A stretch of 64,000 nt of DNA from Baylisascaris procyonis (Eukaryota; Nematoda; Chromadorea; Rhabditida; Ascarididae): contig JAZARR010000214.1 of NCBI GenBank assembly GCA_037389465.1, positions 2,542,001 to 2,606,000 on the forward strand, given 5' to 3'. The position numbers and the translations under genes are program-made. Shown one piece after another: positions 1 to 12,300 of this stretch. Every line of letters starts with the position of its first letter. Position 1 is the first letter of the stretch. The notes below the pieces were generated by a model. The model was not told where the DNA came from. It did no database searches and saw only the letters and a program-made list of their open reading frames with translations.

Positions 1-449
1 CTTTTGTTATTCGATATTGTGCATTGGTTATTGTCGCTTAATTTTTCGTCGATCCCACCATCACTAGTTCAGATGTGCTCATTGTAAATATGTATGTTCG
101 TATTTATTGCTTGCTCATCGTATATCATTGATCGAGTGCCATATTGGTCTCGAGCTTTGAATTTGTGTTCAGTCTTATACATAAGGCCTTTTCACTGAAG
201 AATATCATATAAAACATCTTAATGCAATATAGTCAGGAGCGTACTTCCAATGAAGTCTTATTTGGGAGCGGAGCCTAATTTTTATTGAAAAAATCCCATA
301 GGAGAGGGTAATAAAACATCTAGTGAAAACTTCAAATAACCGTCAACTGTTTTGATTATCAAATCGGACGCGCTGCGTGACTTTTTGTGATGAATTTGTA
401 CTACGGCCCACCACCAGCCCATTTCCTCACAAACTTCCTATTCCCATGA

Positions 450-978
450 GTATCGCTAGCTCATTTAAAAAGAAATGCAAGAAGAAAGTCCGGCGCTGTT
501 GTTTTATGTAACCTTGCTGTGTTCCGGAAGGTCATGCGCAATCTAAGCAAAGTTTTTGATGGGCATGTTGTTGAAGCCAGCCCTTTGCTAGAAGAGGAAG
601 TAAGGAGGGCTAACATATTCTACGCTGAAAGGTAACGATTATAACAGTGTGAAAAGGAATACTAAATGATGGAGGGGAGATACTACATAGGGTGTGAAGC
701 TGTTGTGGAACTGGTGGCAAATAGGATTTGAATGCAGAAGGCAACCGGTCACTGCAACTCCTCATTACCGTATCGTGTTCCAATTTGTCGTTCACTTCAA
801 GGTCTATCCTTCCGCAGTGATCGTGCAACTGCAACGAGATCGAGTCATTGATTGGAGAAAACTTATCTACTCGTATGTTTTCTCGGTTGGTCATCTATAC
901 GTTTATGCCGCAACTCACATCGACATAGCCACTACTCTGCTGCTAGAATACATCTCTGGAATATTAAAGCTTCCTTAA
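450..978 (+). CDS. 3' end of an unrecognised gene (two exons), copy 1
   Basis: Two in-phase pieces. The first is open from 450 and ends at 631 with donor AAAG|GTAACG; its codons include LSKVFDGHVVEASPLLEEEV and RRANIFYAER. The second runs 738-978 after acceptor AATGCAG and ends in TAA; it includes HFKVYPSAVIVQL and IDWRKLIYSYVFSVGHLYVY. The 106-bp intron keeps the frame (AG|A). An AATAAA at 1094-1099, about 115 bases after the stop, fits a polyadenylation signal. The 5' boundary of the first exon is unresolved: no strong acceptor is visible, and earlier exons would lie left of the window. I do not recognise the family. The gene converges tail-to-tail with DDR. Moderate confidence that it is real, none about its function. 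Confidence 0.45.
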
Positions 979-3167
979 TATAACTCACATGTCCATTATT
1001 CCATGTATGTGCCGTCTAATTTTTTGCCACCCCTCTATATTACCCCTCTAAAGGCCATCATCAACTGCCCCTAAAATTCATATCCGAACCTCGAATAAAG
1101 AAATCGGCAAGATGTCCTTGGGAGAGCGCTTCTTAAGCCTATCGCTCATCTTGGGTATGACCGATGTCATATTTCCATGTTGCCGGTCATTAAACATTAA
1201 TAGTTGCTGCTTGTGCCGTATTTGACAAGCAATGCTCTTCTTCTTCGATGTTATTGATAGACGTTTGTGCGAAGATCACCATTAACATCCAACAAAACAT
1301 AAAGCAAAGAACCGATCCTCTAATCACCGTTGTGCATTCGAAAGGATCATATTTACTATATAAATCGGAAGTTCTATTTATTCGGTGTAATGTCCCTCAG
1401 GTCAAAAAATAGCCTTCGGGAAATTTTTTTCTGTAACTTTGGAGAAGACGACTGGACGTTCAGCAAAACTTTTCATCAGTCCCTCCCTCCTCTCTTATAG
1501 CAGAAGACACTAGAGGTGTTGCATTTTAAGCTTTTCTGGCTTCATTTCTATCGCGATTTCTTCGATATCATTCATTCGACTGACAGCATTTCTTTGCATA
1601 AGTGGACGAGGGCAAGAACTGACAGCATTTCCTTCACATTTCCATTCAATGATTAGTGTTCAGATGTGATCATGCACATTCGTTGAATTTCTTACATATA
1701 TATCTCTATGAAAGGTCACTCAGTGTTTCAATAATTCATTTTTCAATCCGTAATAGAAATATGTTGTATGCAATTGTTATGCAAACATATAGCAACATAA
1801 GAAATGCTTCATTTGTTGTGAATACAAAAAAAAAAACGAAACAAACTGTACAGCACTAATCACGATAAAAGTACATTCCATCGAGAAACCAAATAATAGA
1901 CTCGAACGGATCTATTATGAGATGCTTGGAATACGAATTTTTCATACAAGAAAAGTGTATATGCTTGATATACAATATCACAAACGTTGCACATTTTGAA
2001 ATTCAATGATATGCTCTACTTGAAGAATCACTTTCAATTTTGCAGTGCACTTCGGAGAGACAACAGAGAGTGCCTAGAGGCTTAATAAACACACCAAGGA
2101 TGAAAGCATATACTATCGTTGGTCAATGAGAGCATTCTCATGCAGTAACACCGATGTGCCTATTTAATTTCAATTTTTTTTTCACTATTTCAATGGATTT
2201 CTTGAACTAAAAAAAGCAATTTGAAATATCCATGAAGGTAAGAAGCTCCGTTACGGATTTATTTTGCGTTCTTCAACGATCTTCTCAATTTTTCGATATT
2301 AGAAAGAATGGCAATAGATTTCCGCAAAACAAAGCTTTAAAAAAAGTCGTTTCTATACTTTCAACTATTAAAAAATTGGTAGTTTGTGTAAATATGGTAT
2401 CTTTCAATGACAGATAAGTTTTATATGTTTAATTTGACTATCAAATGGGAAGGATGATTTTGAATGAAAAGGAAAATTCGAGATATATAACAACCCATCG
2501 ATAAAGACGCATCGGTTTATACGGTTCACGTAGTGATCCCGATCAATCGTAGTGCATATTAAATAGAATATTGCAGGAAAAATACATTGAAGCCAGCGTA
2601 ACAGCACAAGAAAAGACCAGCTTCAAAGAGAATACTCCACTACAATAACGACATAACAATTTAGTGGCAGCAAGAGTTTTATCGTCTAGGAATTTGCAAG
2701 TGATGAGCGTAGCCAATACAGATGAGATCTTCCAACTATCAATGGCCGGTTTCATCGTTAAGAATCATGTAATTTTTATCGTTTTGCGACGTGCACGATC
2801 GTCAGTGAAAGTATTTTGTGTTTGCGTAAAAAGGAGTCGTTTTAGCATATTACCTATCGGCATGCGACGTCTGAGTATCGATGTTCTTATATAAGCGACG
2901 CTAACCAACTATCGGAGACGTAACCGAACGATGAGATAATTTTATCACGAAAGTGTTTCAATTAGCGTATCATGTACCGATGATAGGAATTTTCAACAAA
3001 ACAAAAAAATTTCCATTTTCAAGCAGATTTTATCAGGATTATTCCTCTAAAACTACGCTCTTAAGCGTTCAAAACTCTAAAAAAAAATTTCTGCATAATT
3101 ACATCGAATGCACATCATCACAACAGTGATTGACGTTATATGACTAACAAATAAGGCTACGCTCCCG
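979..3167. other. Intergenic region between two convergent genes
   Basis: Downstream of the unknown plus-strand gene and of the minus-strand DDR stop. It holds short chance open frames, A/T tracts and the candidate AATAAA at 1094-1099. I see no RNA gene or conserved coding exon here. The DDR 3' untranslated region must lie in the right part. The same applies to 37966-40154. Confidence 0.5.
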
Positions 3168-3335
3168 TTAAACGAAATCTCTGGCCATATCGCCATATTG
3201 TGAGCATAACAAATTCTGTAAATGCCTATGAAGTGTTTGAAATGAAGGTCGCAGATGATCATCACGTCCCCAGCATGGCATCAGCAATTGATTATAGACT
3301 GCTATGTTGCAATATTGTGGTTTTTCCAAATAAAC
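3168..3335 (-). CDS. ddr: DDR exon 15: kinase C-terminus and stop
   Basis: Acceptor ATTTGCAG, phase 0. Encodes [40 protein letters not shown], a short tail, then TAA at 3168-3170. CW...RP(S)F is the conserved end of tyrosine kinases and VYL..P..C is DDR-like. It lies about 5.7 kb from the preceding exon because of the retrotransposon. Confidence 0.95.
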   Translation of the reverse strand, partial: VYLEKPQYCNIAVYNQLLMPCWGRDDHLRPSFQTLHRHLQNLLCSQYGDMARDFV

Positions 3336-6300
3336 CTGCAAATGTGCTTCTCATTCGTGCAAAATACGCCAAATCAATTCAATTGAAACCTTATCATATA
3401 TCATTCGCATGAAAATATATTGTTTAGCCGAGAATATTCTTATGGAATATCCAATGTAGTTTCCAACGATTCCATATTATTCATTTTCCTATTTCTCGAA
3501 TTGAATGTATCTCGTTGCAATTTTGAAAGTCTAATGCATCAAGAATGCAAAAGCTCCCTCGCTTGAACAGCGATCTATAAGATATTCGAGTGATTCTTTT
3601 CGTGGCCAAGTTGAGTGAACAAACGCCGATGGCAATTAGTCGTGTGAAATTTGTTGCATTCATCGATCCAAAAAGTGGAATTAAAGCAAAGCAATGGAGG
3701 CAATCGCTGCAATCAACAAATAAGTGCCACATTGACTGGCATGATAGTTTTCTTTCTTGCCATTCTATAAGTTGGACCAATCGGCTGGCTGCATTAAATC
3801 TTAAAAACAATGAACAACGACGCATTAACATTATATTCTCTTAGAAAGCCAATCGTCTATAGTTCTCAACCTTTTTGTTGCATATGTGGTGACATTTCAT
3901 CACATCCAAAGTGCAACTTCACTTACCGAAATGGGTATTGCAAAACGCATGCACGTGGCAAATATCGCAATGTACAATGGCCACGTCATGACGACGCGCA
4001 GTGAGGTAGTGGATATCACGTGAGTACATAGCAGAGCTATCTATTTCAACATGAAATTGTCACGTGACGACCACTATATAAGCTGTGCCTTTTCCGTTGT
4101 TTTTGTGTGTGTGTTTTCTTGTGTGCGTCTCCCTCGCTACTTCGGTTCTAATAAAGCTTACTCCTCACTCGCCGTTTCGTCTACATCATCATCACCACCA
4201 CTCGGCGACGTAACAATCCTCAGTCAGTGTATCAACAGTGGCGATCAGGGAACTCGGCAAGCGGATAAGTGATGGCGACTCTCTCAGAAACGCAGTTTCA
4301 ACAACTCCTCGCGACGTTCACAAACGCTCTTCGCGACGTGACTCAAATTCAACTGTCGCAGCTACCACAGCCGACCGATACAACGCGACAGTTCGACGCG
4401 CTCTCCGGACGCCTCGCACAGTTCGTATACGACCCAGATACGAACCTAACATTCGAGGCATGGTATAGACGGCACGAGGACGTCTTTGCAGTTGACGGCG
4501 CAACGCTCGACGAGGCCACCCGCGTTCGCCTCCTGCTCCAGAAGCTCGACACTCCGGTATACGAAAAGTATGCCAACTACATTCTACCGAGAGCTCCTCG
4601 CAATATCAACTTCGCAGACACGATCGCAGTGCTTACGGATCTATTTGGACCGCAACAGTCGCTCTTGAACGCACGATACGCGTGTATGAAGGTCGCCAAA
4701 CAACCGACAGAAGATTTCATTACCTATGCCGACGAGTCAATCGCGAATGCGCCAATTTTCGACTTGGGACGTGTACGGAGGATCAATTCAAATGTCTTAT
4801 ATTCGTATGTGGTCTACACTCGAGCCACGACGCATTTATTCGACTCAAGCTGCTCGACAAGATCGAAATGGATCCGACCTGTACGATTAAGACGCTAACA
4901 GAGGAATGCAAACGATTACTTAACCTCAGGCACGACACCCAAATGATCGAGAATGGCTCCTCGCCCACGCAAACGGTCTACTCAGCCCAGCAAAAGTTCC
5001 CTTCTCGACGAAGACCCCAGCCAGCAGCTCAACCCAACCAAATCAAAGACCCGACTCGGCGCTCCAATGCACCAAGGACACCACCAAACCCATGCTGGTT
5101 CTGCGGCGCGATACACTTTAATCGCGACTGCAACTATCGCCAGCACCGTTGCTCCTTGTGTCAAGCTATTGGACATAAGGAAGGTTTCTGCAACGTCACC
5201 AAACGCCGCTCAAGGAACAAGTGCCGTTCAAAACAACGTGCCTCGCCCCCACTACCAAGAAGACGAGTACGATCAGATGCAGTTTTCACCGTCTCAAGGA
5301 TCGACTGCACCCAATATCGACGCTTCGCAATCGTCACAGTGGACGACAAAGCAATCAGTTTCCAAGTAGATAGCGCATCAGATGTCACAATCATCAGCAA
5401 GGCAACATGGCAGCTCATTGGACGACCAACTCTCCAGCCTTCATCACTCATCGCTCACAGTGCATCAGGAGATCAGATCAGCATTCTGGGACAACGAGCA
5501 TGCACCTACAGCTTCCAGAACTCCTCAGCGAAAGGACTGTTCTACGTAGCCAACACTCAGTGCAACCTACTCGGAGCAGAATGGTTCTCAAAGATGGGGA
5601 TGTACGCAATCATGGACTCCCTCCCAAGGAAGGACCCAGCTGGATCGACAACAGTCAGCGCCAGTATTGCTGCACCAAGCAACAACCACATTAGCCAACG
5701 ATCTACAGCGCCGCTATCCGCAGATCTTCAGCGCCAACCTGGGACATCACAAGCTTTCAAAGGCGACTCTCCAGCTGAAGCCGGGCGTCAAACCAATTTT
5801 CCGCCCTAAGCGACCCGTGCCATATGCGGCTTTGGCAGCCGTTGACAAAGAGCTGGACCGTCTCGAAGCAAGCGGCGTCATCTCAAAGGTGAACTACTCA
5901 GATTGGGCAGCACCCATTGTAATCGTGAAGAAGTCGAATGGATCATTGAGGATTTGTGCCGATTTTTCAACCGGACTCAACGACGCTTTGGACCTTCATC
6001 AGTATCCACTGCCTCGACCTGAAGATATATTCACCACGCTCAACGGTGGCCATTACTTCTCCCATATCGACTTCGCAGACGCATACCTTCAAGTCGAAGT
6101 CGACGAACAGTCAAAGCACCTGCTAACAATCAACACACACCGAGGTCTCTATCAGTACAACCGACTACCTTTCGGAGTCAAATCAGCACCAGCCATTTTC
6201 CAACAACTCATGGACGCGACACTTGCCGGTTGTCAAGGAGCGGTCGCATATCTTGACGATGTCATCATCGTTGGCCGCACTGCGCAGGAGCACCAACGCA

Positions 6301-9300
6301 ACCTCGAAGCTGTTTTCAAGCGAATTGCCGACAGTGGACTCCACGTGCGCTTGGACAAGTGCAAATTCGCAACAACTCGCATCAACTATCTTGGACACAT
6401 CATCGACAAGGACGGTCGACGCCCCGACCCGAATAAAATCGACGCCATTAAGAAGATGCCTGCTCCGAAAGACATCTCTCAACTTCGCTCGTTCCTCGGG
6501 CTTCTCAGCTACTATGGCACTTTTGTCAAGGAAATGAGGGACCTTCGCGCTCCACTCGACGCCCTATTGACTAAAAACACCCAGTTCAGCTGGACGCCAG
6601 CCTGCAACGCCAGCTTCAACCGGGCAAAAGCAATCCTCGCATCCGACCTGCTTCTCTGCCACTACGATCCAAATCAGAAAATTACGGTCGCAGCTGACGC
6701 GTCAAATTACGGCATAGGTGCCGTTATCTCACACCGTTACCCAGATGGATCAGAGAAAGCAATCGCTCATGCCTCGAGATCACTTTTGCCGGCGGAGAAG
6801 AACTACAGTCAAATTGAGAAGGAAGGGCTCGCACTCATCTTCGCCGTTCAGAAATTCCACCGGATGCTTCATGGACGAAAATTCACTCTACTGACGGACC
6901 ACAAACCGCTACTCGCAATTTTCGGCTCCAAGAAAGGAATTCCGGTCTACACAGCCAACCGACTGCAACGTTGGGCAACAACACTCCTGGCTTACAATTT
7001 TGATATTCAACATCGCTCAACGACAAATTTCGGGCACGCAGACGCGCTCTCTAGGCTCATCGCAAATCAGCCAACACCGGACGAAGACCAAGTGATCGCA
7101 ACGGTGTCAGTAGAAGCAGATGTAACCCATGTATTCGCCAATGCAGTGAAGGCCCTTCCTATGACCGAGGACGATATCAAGCTGGCAACAGCCCAAGATA
7201 GGCTCCTGCAGCTTGTATCATCCTATATCCGCGGATCATGGCCGAAGAGAATCACCGATCCAAATCTTCAGTGCTTCTACAACCGCCGTGATTCTCTCTC
7301 GATCGTCAACGGATGTCTTCTCCTGGCCGAACGAGTAGTCGTTCCCAAGACGTTACAACAACGCGTGCTTCATCAACTCCACTCAGGGCACCCTGGAATC
7401 GTGCGCATGAAGGCTGTCGCTCGTAGCCATGTCTATTGGCCAGGCATCGACAAGCAAATCGAGGAAACAGTTCGAACCTGCTCAAAGTGCGCTACCGCCG
7501 CCAAATCACCAGTCAAGACAACACTTGCACCATGGCCAATACCAGACAAACCATGGGCCCGCGTCCACATCGATTACGCTGGACCATTCGAAGGAACGAA
7601 CTTTCTAGTATTCGTTGATGCCTACTCGAAGTGGCCAGAGATATTCAGGACAGATCGCACCACCGCAAACGCAACCATCAATCTACTACGCCAAGTCTGC
7701 GCGAGATATGGAATCCCCGAAACGCTGGTATCGGATAACGGCACTCAGTTCACCTCGGCAGAATTCAAGGACTTCTGCTCAGAAAACGGCATCGAACATA
7801 TCTTCTCCCCGCCGTATCACCCACAATCAAATGGCCAAGCTGAACGTTTTATCGACACCTTCAAGCGCAGTCTTCACAAACTCAAGGGGGAAGGAACACT
7901 GGACCAAAATCTTCAGACGTTTCTCCTCACCTATCGCTCGACACCAAATCCGACGCTCGACAAATCGAAGTCGCCAGCGGAATTTTTCATAGGCCGCAAG
8001 CTCCGAACGACGCTCTCCTTACTCAACCCGACAATCCGTCATGAATCAAGCAAAAACAGGCGGATGGAGCAGCAGTTCAATCGACGGCATGGTGCTCGTA
8101 GCAAAACATTCTCGCCCGGCGACCCAGTTCTTGTTCGCACTTACCAAGGACCAGTCGTCAGCTGGACAAAGGGGAAAATGTTAAAACGAATGGGACGAGT
8201 ACTATACAAGGTACTCATCGGAAACGACACATGGACCCGACACGCAAACCAGCTCAGACTGTGCTTCGCTGATTCAGACCCAAATCAGTTGGACGATCTT
8301 CGGACGCTTTTCGAAATGTTTGATCTCCAGCAACCATCACAGCAACCAACGGATCGGGAAAACGCACGGCCAGTCGAACCCACTCAAGTCGACGAACAAC
8401 CAAGACGTGCAATCGACGAACAACCAAGACGTGCAATCGACGATCGACCAAGACGTGCAAGACGAACACGCCAGCGTCCACGACGGCTCAGCATTGAACC
8501 GCAACGAAAGACGTATGTTGATGCCGATCTTTAACCCCCCCCTCTCCCACTTCAAAAAAGGGGAGGTGTTGCATATGTGGTGACATTTCATCACATCCAA
8601 AGTGCAACTTCACTTACCGAAATGGGTATTGCAAAACGCATGCACGTGGCAAATATCGCAATGTACAATGGCCACGTCATGACGACGCGCAGTGAGGTAG
8701 TGGATATCACATGAGTACATAGCAGAGCTATCTATTTCAACATGAAATTGTCACGTGACGACCACTATATAAGCTGTGCCTTTTCCGTTGTTTTTGTGTG
8801 TGTGTTTTCTTGTGTGCGTCTCCCTCGCTACTTCGGTTCTAATAAAGCTTACTCCTCACTCGCCGTTTCGTCTACATCATCATCACCACCACTCGGCGAC
8901 GTAACAATCCTCAGTCAGTGTATCACCAGTGGCAGTCAGATACACAACACTTTTGTAATCCACCTCCCACCAACAATTACCCTCTTGAATCTAAGAAACT
9001 TTATTCAAATGGAAAGCAAACGTGGGCACTCCTCTTTGATGTTTTGCGAGAATGCTCACTCACTTTAAGTTGGCCGTGTTGATAGATATGTTGGATGTTC
9101 TCAATGACTTGCTCGTCATGTAACTCGAAAAATGGCTGGCAACGGCATCCGTTCAGAATCTCCCACATCGTTACTCCAAACGACCACACATCTGTCTTCG
9201 AGGTGAATTTACCCTAAATAGGAGTAACGTGTATTTAAATGCTCCAAGATGACTTTTATATACGTCAATAGTTCATGTGCAGAATGGAATACGAAAAAAC

Positions 9301-12300
9301 TGGTCTGTTAGCGCAAGCCAGACATCAGGCTTTTATAATAAGTGGGAAAGCGCGCTGGAAGGACGACACGATTTGTGCTTTTGCAAGTTCTGCTCACTAA
9401 GCCAACCAGTTTCGCGAATTGCCAATAAATAATAAAACACGCAAAATACGTCCGCCTTCTTAAGTTAGTGTGCACCTCATTTAACCCTTTTGCAAAGTAT
9501 CGGATTTTCTGTGTATTTCGCTACCAGTAAATTGTCGCACATACTCCAGCAAATTTTTGTGCAGCACTCTTTAGTGCCTCGAAGCCGTTTTTGAAACTTT
9601 TTGAGACTGACGCGTCAAATTGAAGACCGGTATTGAAGATTATTCTGATGCTGAAAGTGTGGAATGGGTAGATACGTTACTCTTCTCGACGTTGCAATCA
9701 TACGAACTTCAAAATACCTTTCCAAAATGCAAAAAATAAAGGCTAATTGACTAGGATAAGGAAAACAATAGCATGGACCAGTCTGATCCTCCGTAACCCT
9801 GCCAAAGGGGGGGCCACTGACGACGGGAGATGAGGTAATAAGATAGCGGGAAAGCGCGCCTCTGGAACGAATCGGCAATCGGACCGGAAAGAGTCTGTGT
9901 GCAGGTAGAGGAAGAGTGAAGACATGAAGAAGAAATGAGGAGAAGAGAAATTCCTACACACTCAGATTTCACTAAAAAGCAACTTTGATACCTTGCAGCG
10001 AAGCTATTTCCAAATATGGAATAAATGGAATTTTTTAAAATTTTCCGATAGGAATCTTACCACTTGTTGTACGGTCGGATCTAGGCCTAGGACCGCAACT
10101 TTATTTTTTGCACTATGATTATAACCGTCTTCTGATGATTCTCTGAGATGGGAAACAAGTTCACATACTAGAAGCGATAAGCTCTTCTGCGTGGAGTGAA
10201 TCAAGAAAGGAATAGTAAGCAGACGTAAACAATACCAGCAGAAGACATTCCCAAGCCATCCATCGAATTGGCAGTACAAATGCGCCCTCTATCTTGTAGT
10301 AGTCGCTGTCATAGAGGCTACGAGCCATACCGAAATCACCAATTTTCACCGTTCCATCCTCAGCCACAAGGCAGTTTCTTGCGGCGAGATCACGGTGCAC
10401 GAAATGTTGCGATTCCAAGTAGGACATACCAGCCGCTACTTGTGTACAAATCGATAGCAACATTTCTGTGCTGCAATTGGACGCATACTCCATTCTAACA
10501 CATGAAGTAAACGAAAACAGAAATGTATACGGTAGAAGTCATGGAAGCAATACTTGCATTGAAATTAACTTATGAGTGAGGAGGGTAAGGGCAACAAATA
10601 GCGGTGAGTAGCACAAAATTTAGCACTTCTCTCTTCCCAACACTCTTTCGAACAACATCGAGAAAGCATTAACATGATGTCAACCAGAATTGATTAGGCC
10701 ATCAACGGCACATTTCCTTTCTAATCAAACAGCCATCAACGATGCTCCTTCTCTTCAGAATCACCAATTTGTTAGCATGAAAATCAAAGGAACTGGGAAA
10801 TGTAAGGCAGTCGGTCAACATTCGAAGCGATCATAATGATGCAGTATTATGTTAATGCATATGAGAAGGATAGAGCAGAAGATGATGAGTGAGTTCAAAA
10901 GGAAGGAACTTGAAAATCACCAACAAAATGGGTGAAAGATATCTAGAAAACTCTCGCAAAGCTAACCTCAGTTTCTATAATCTGGCAGATTGCAATTTAA
11001 GAGGAAAAGATTGTTCTTCTGTTACTTCCATCGATAAGTAATACTTCGTCGATGAATGCCTCTCCTTTTTATTCAATTATACAGTTCTTTCTCATAGTAT
11101 ACTACTAATGCTCATAGTGGCGAAGGGCGCACGAGTCAATACGTGATCAGAAGTTGCTTTGTGACCAAACAAACCTTTCACTAAAATACCCATTAAGTAA
11201 TACGGTCTAATATCCTTCTAAAGTATCACGACCTTGAAACAACACTAACAGCCAAATGTTTCATAAAATGACAGCTATTTCAAGAACATAAACGAACAGT
11301 GGAATATACAGTATTTAACGGACAAACCTGAGCGTGTTCTGCGATTGAAGGTACTGGCAAAGATCACCGTTGGCCATATGTTCAATGATGCAACTTAATG
11401 GCTCACTCCTGGTGCAAACTCCTACCACTTCAACGATATTTTGATGCCTTAGGCGACTCATCACCTTCATTTCCTGCCGAAAGTCGGATTCAGCTTGTGC
11501 ACTCGCCCCACGTCGTAACCTCTTTACTGCCACCAAACGATGTTCCAATTGACACAAATGAACCTAAAAAATTCGACATAACAGCACACATTCTCATTGG
11601 CAATTTGCGTCTTTTATTTGTTTAAAGGTTTAAATGAAGAAAGTTTAATTGATTTTAAGCAATGAGTACCTCCCCGAATTCGCCACTGCCGAGTCGTTCA
11701 CGGAATTGTAACGCTGACGGATCAATTTCCACTAAATTACTCGAAGCATGACGCCCATCTATGGAATAACATGCATACTTCGAATATGACGAGAGTGGAT
11801 TCCTGCAAAAGACAACCATATGTACTGATAATAGGAGTACAATTACTTTGCAAAGAAAGTCGCACCTTTCTACGCCTCTTTATGATGACATTTTTATGCT
11901 CGCAGACGAGAACGGGAAACAAAAAAACAAGGAATTCAGGCACCAAGCACCAATACAATGAATAAGAGCAATGAAAGTAGAATAAGAATTTACAACTGAT
12001 GACAGTCATGAAATGGTGTCCCAATGAAATTTGCGATTAAAACAAAAATATGTAAGAAAACCACTATACGACAGTAATTTATTTTAAAACAATATTTTTT
12101 AAAAGCACGTAAGGGAACTCCGAATAGCATCTGAAAATGTAGCAATATATAGCGACTGAATAACTTGGTCATCACAATCCGTCTAATTCACCTATCCAGA
12201 ACTCACCTATGGAAAGTGCTATTGGATGATGAGCTACCAGCGGACACAGGAAAGAGGTTTGTAACATCGCTGGTAGCGTAGTGAACAGAGTGTACATTCG

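Larger units (their letters stand above)
3876..8949 (+). mobile_element. Ty3/Gypsy LTR retrotransposon (Mag/Cer-like), copy 1
   Basis: Two 359-bp LTRs (3876-4234 and 8567-8925) begin TGTTGCAT and end TATCA, and differ at one base. A likely primer-binding site follows the 5' LTR and a purine tract precedes the 3' LTR. The internal region encodes Gag, two zinc knuckles, an aspartic protease, then RT, RNase H and integrase in that order, which defines Ty3/Gypsy. CTTTT at 3871-3875 is repeated at 8950-8954 as the likely 5-bp target duplication, leaving 24 extra bases after the 3' LTR. The element lies in the last DDR intron, opposite to the gene. Base composition is clearly more GC-rich than the host. 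Near-identical LTRs indicate recent insertion; the same copy sits in both 37-kb repeats. Confidence 0.95.

Noticed and set aside
1520..1660. Minus-strand reading with CPRPLMQ considered as the kinase end
   Set aside because: Lacks the CW...RPSF pattern found perfectly at 3168-3335.
3481..3831. 116-codon minus-strand open frame near the last DDR exon
   Set aside because: No kinase or other motif. The true last exon is 3168-3335, which continues the kinase in phase.
8320..8600. Open frames in other frames over the 24-bp repeats
   Set aside because: Shadows of the repeat-rich pol tail.
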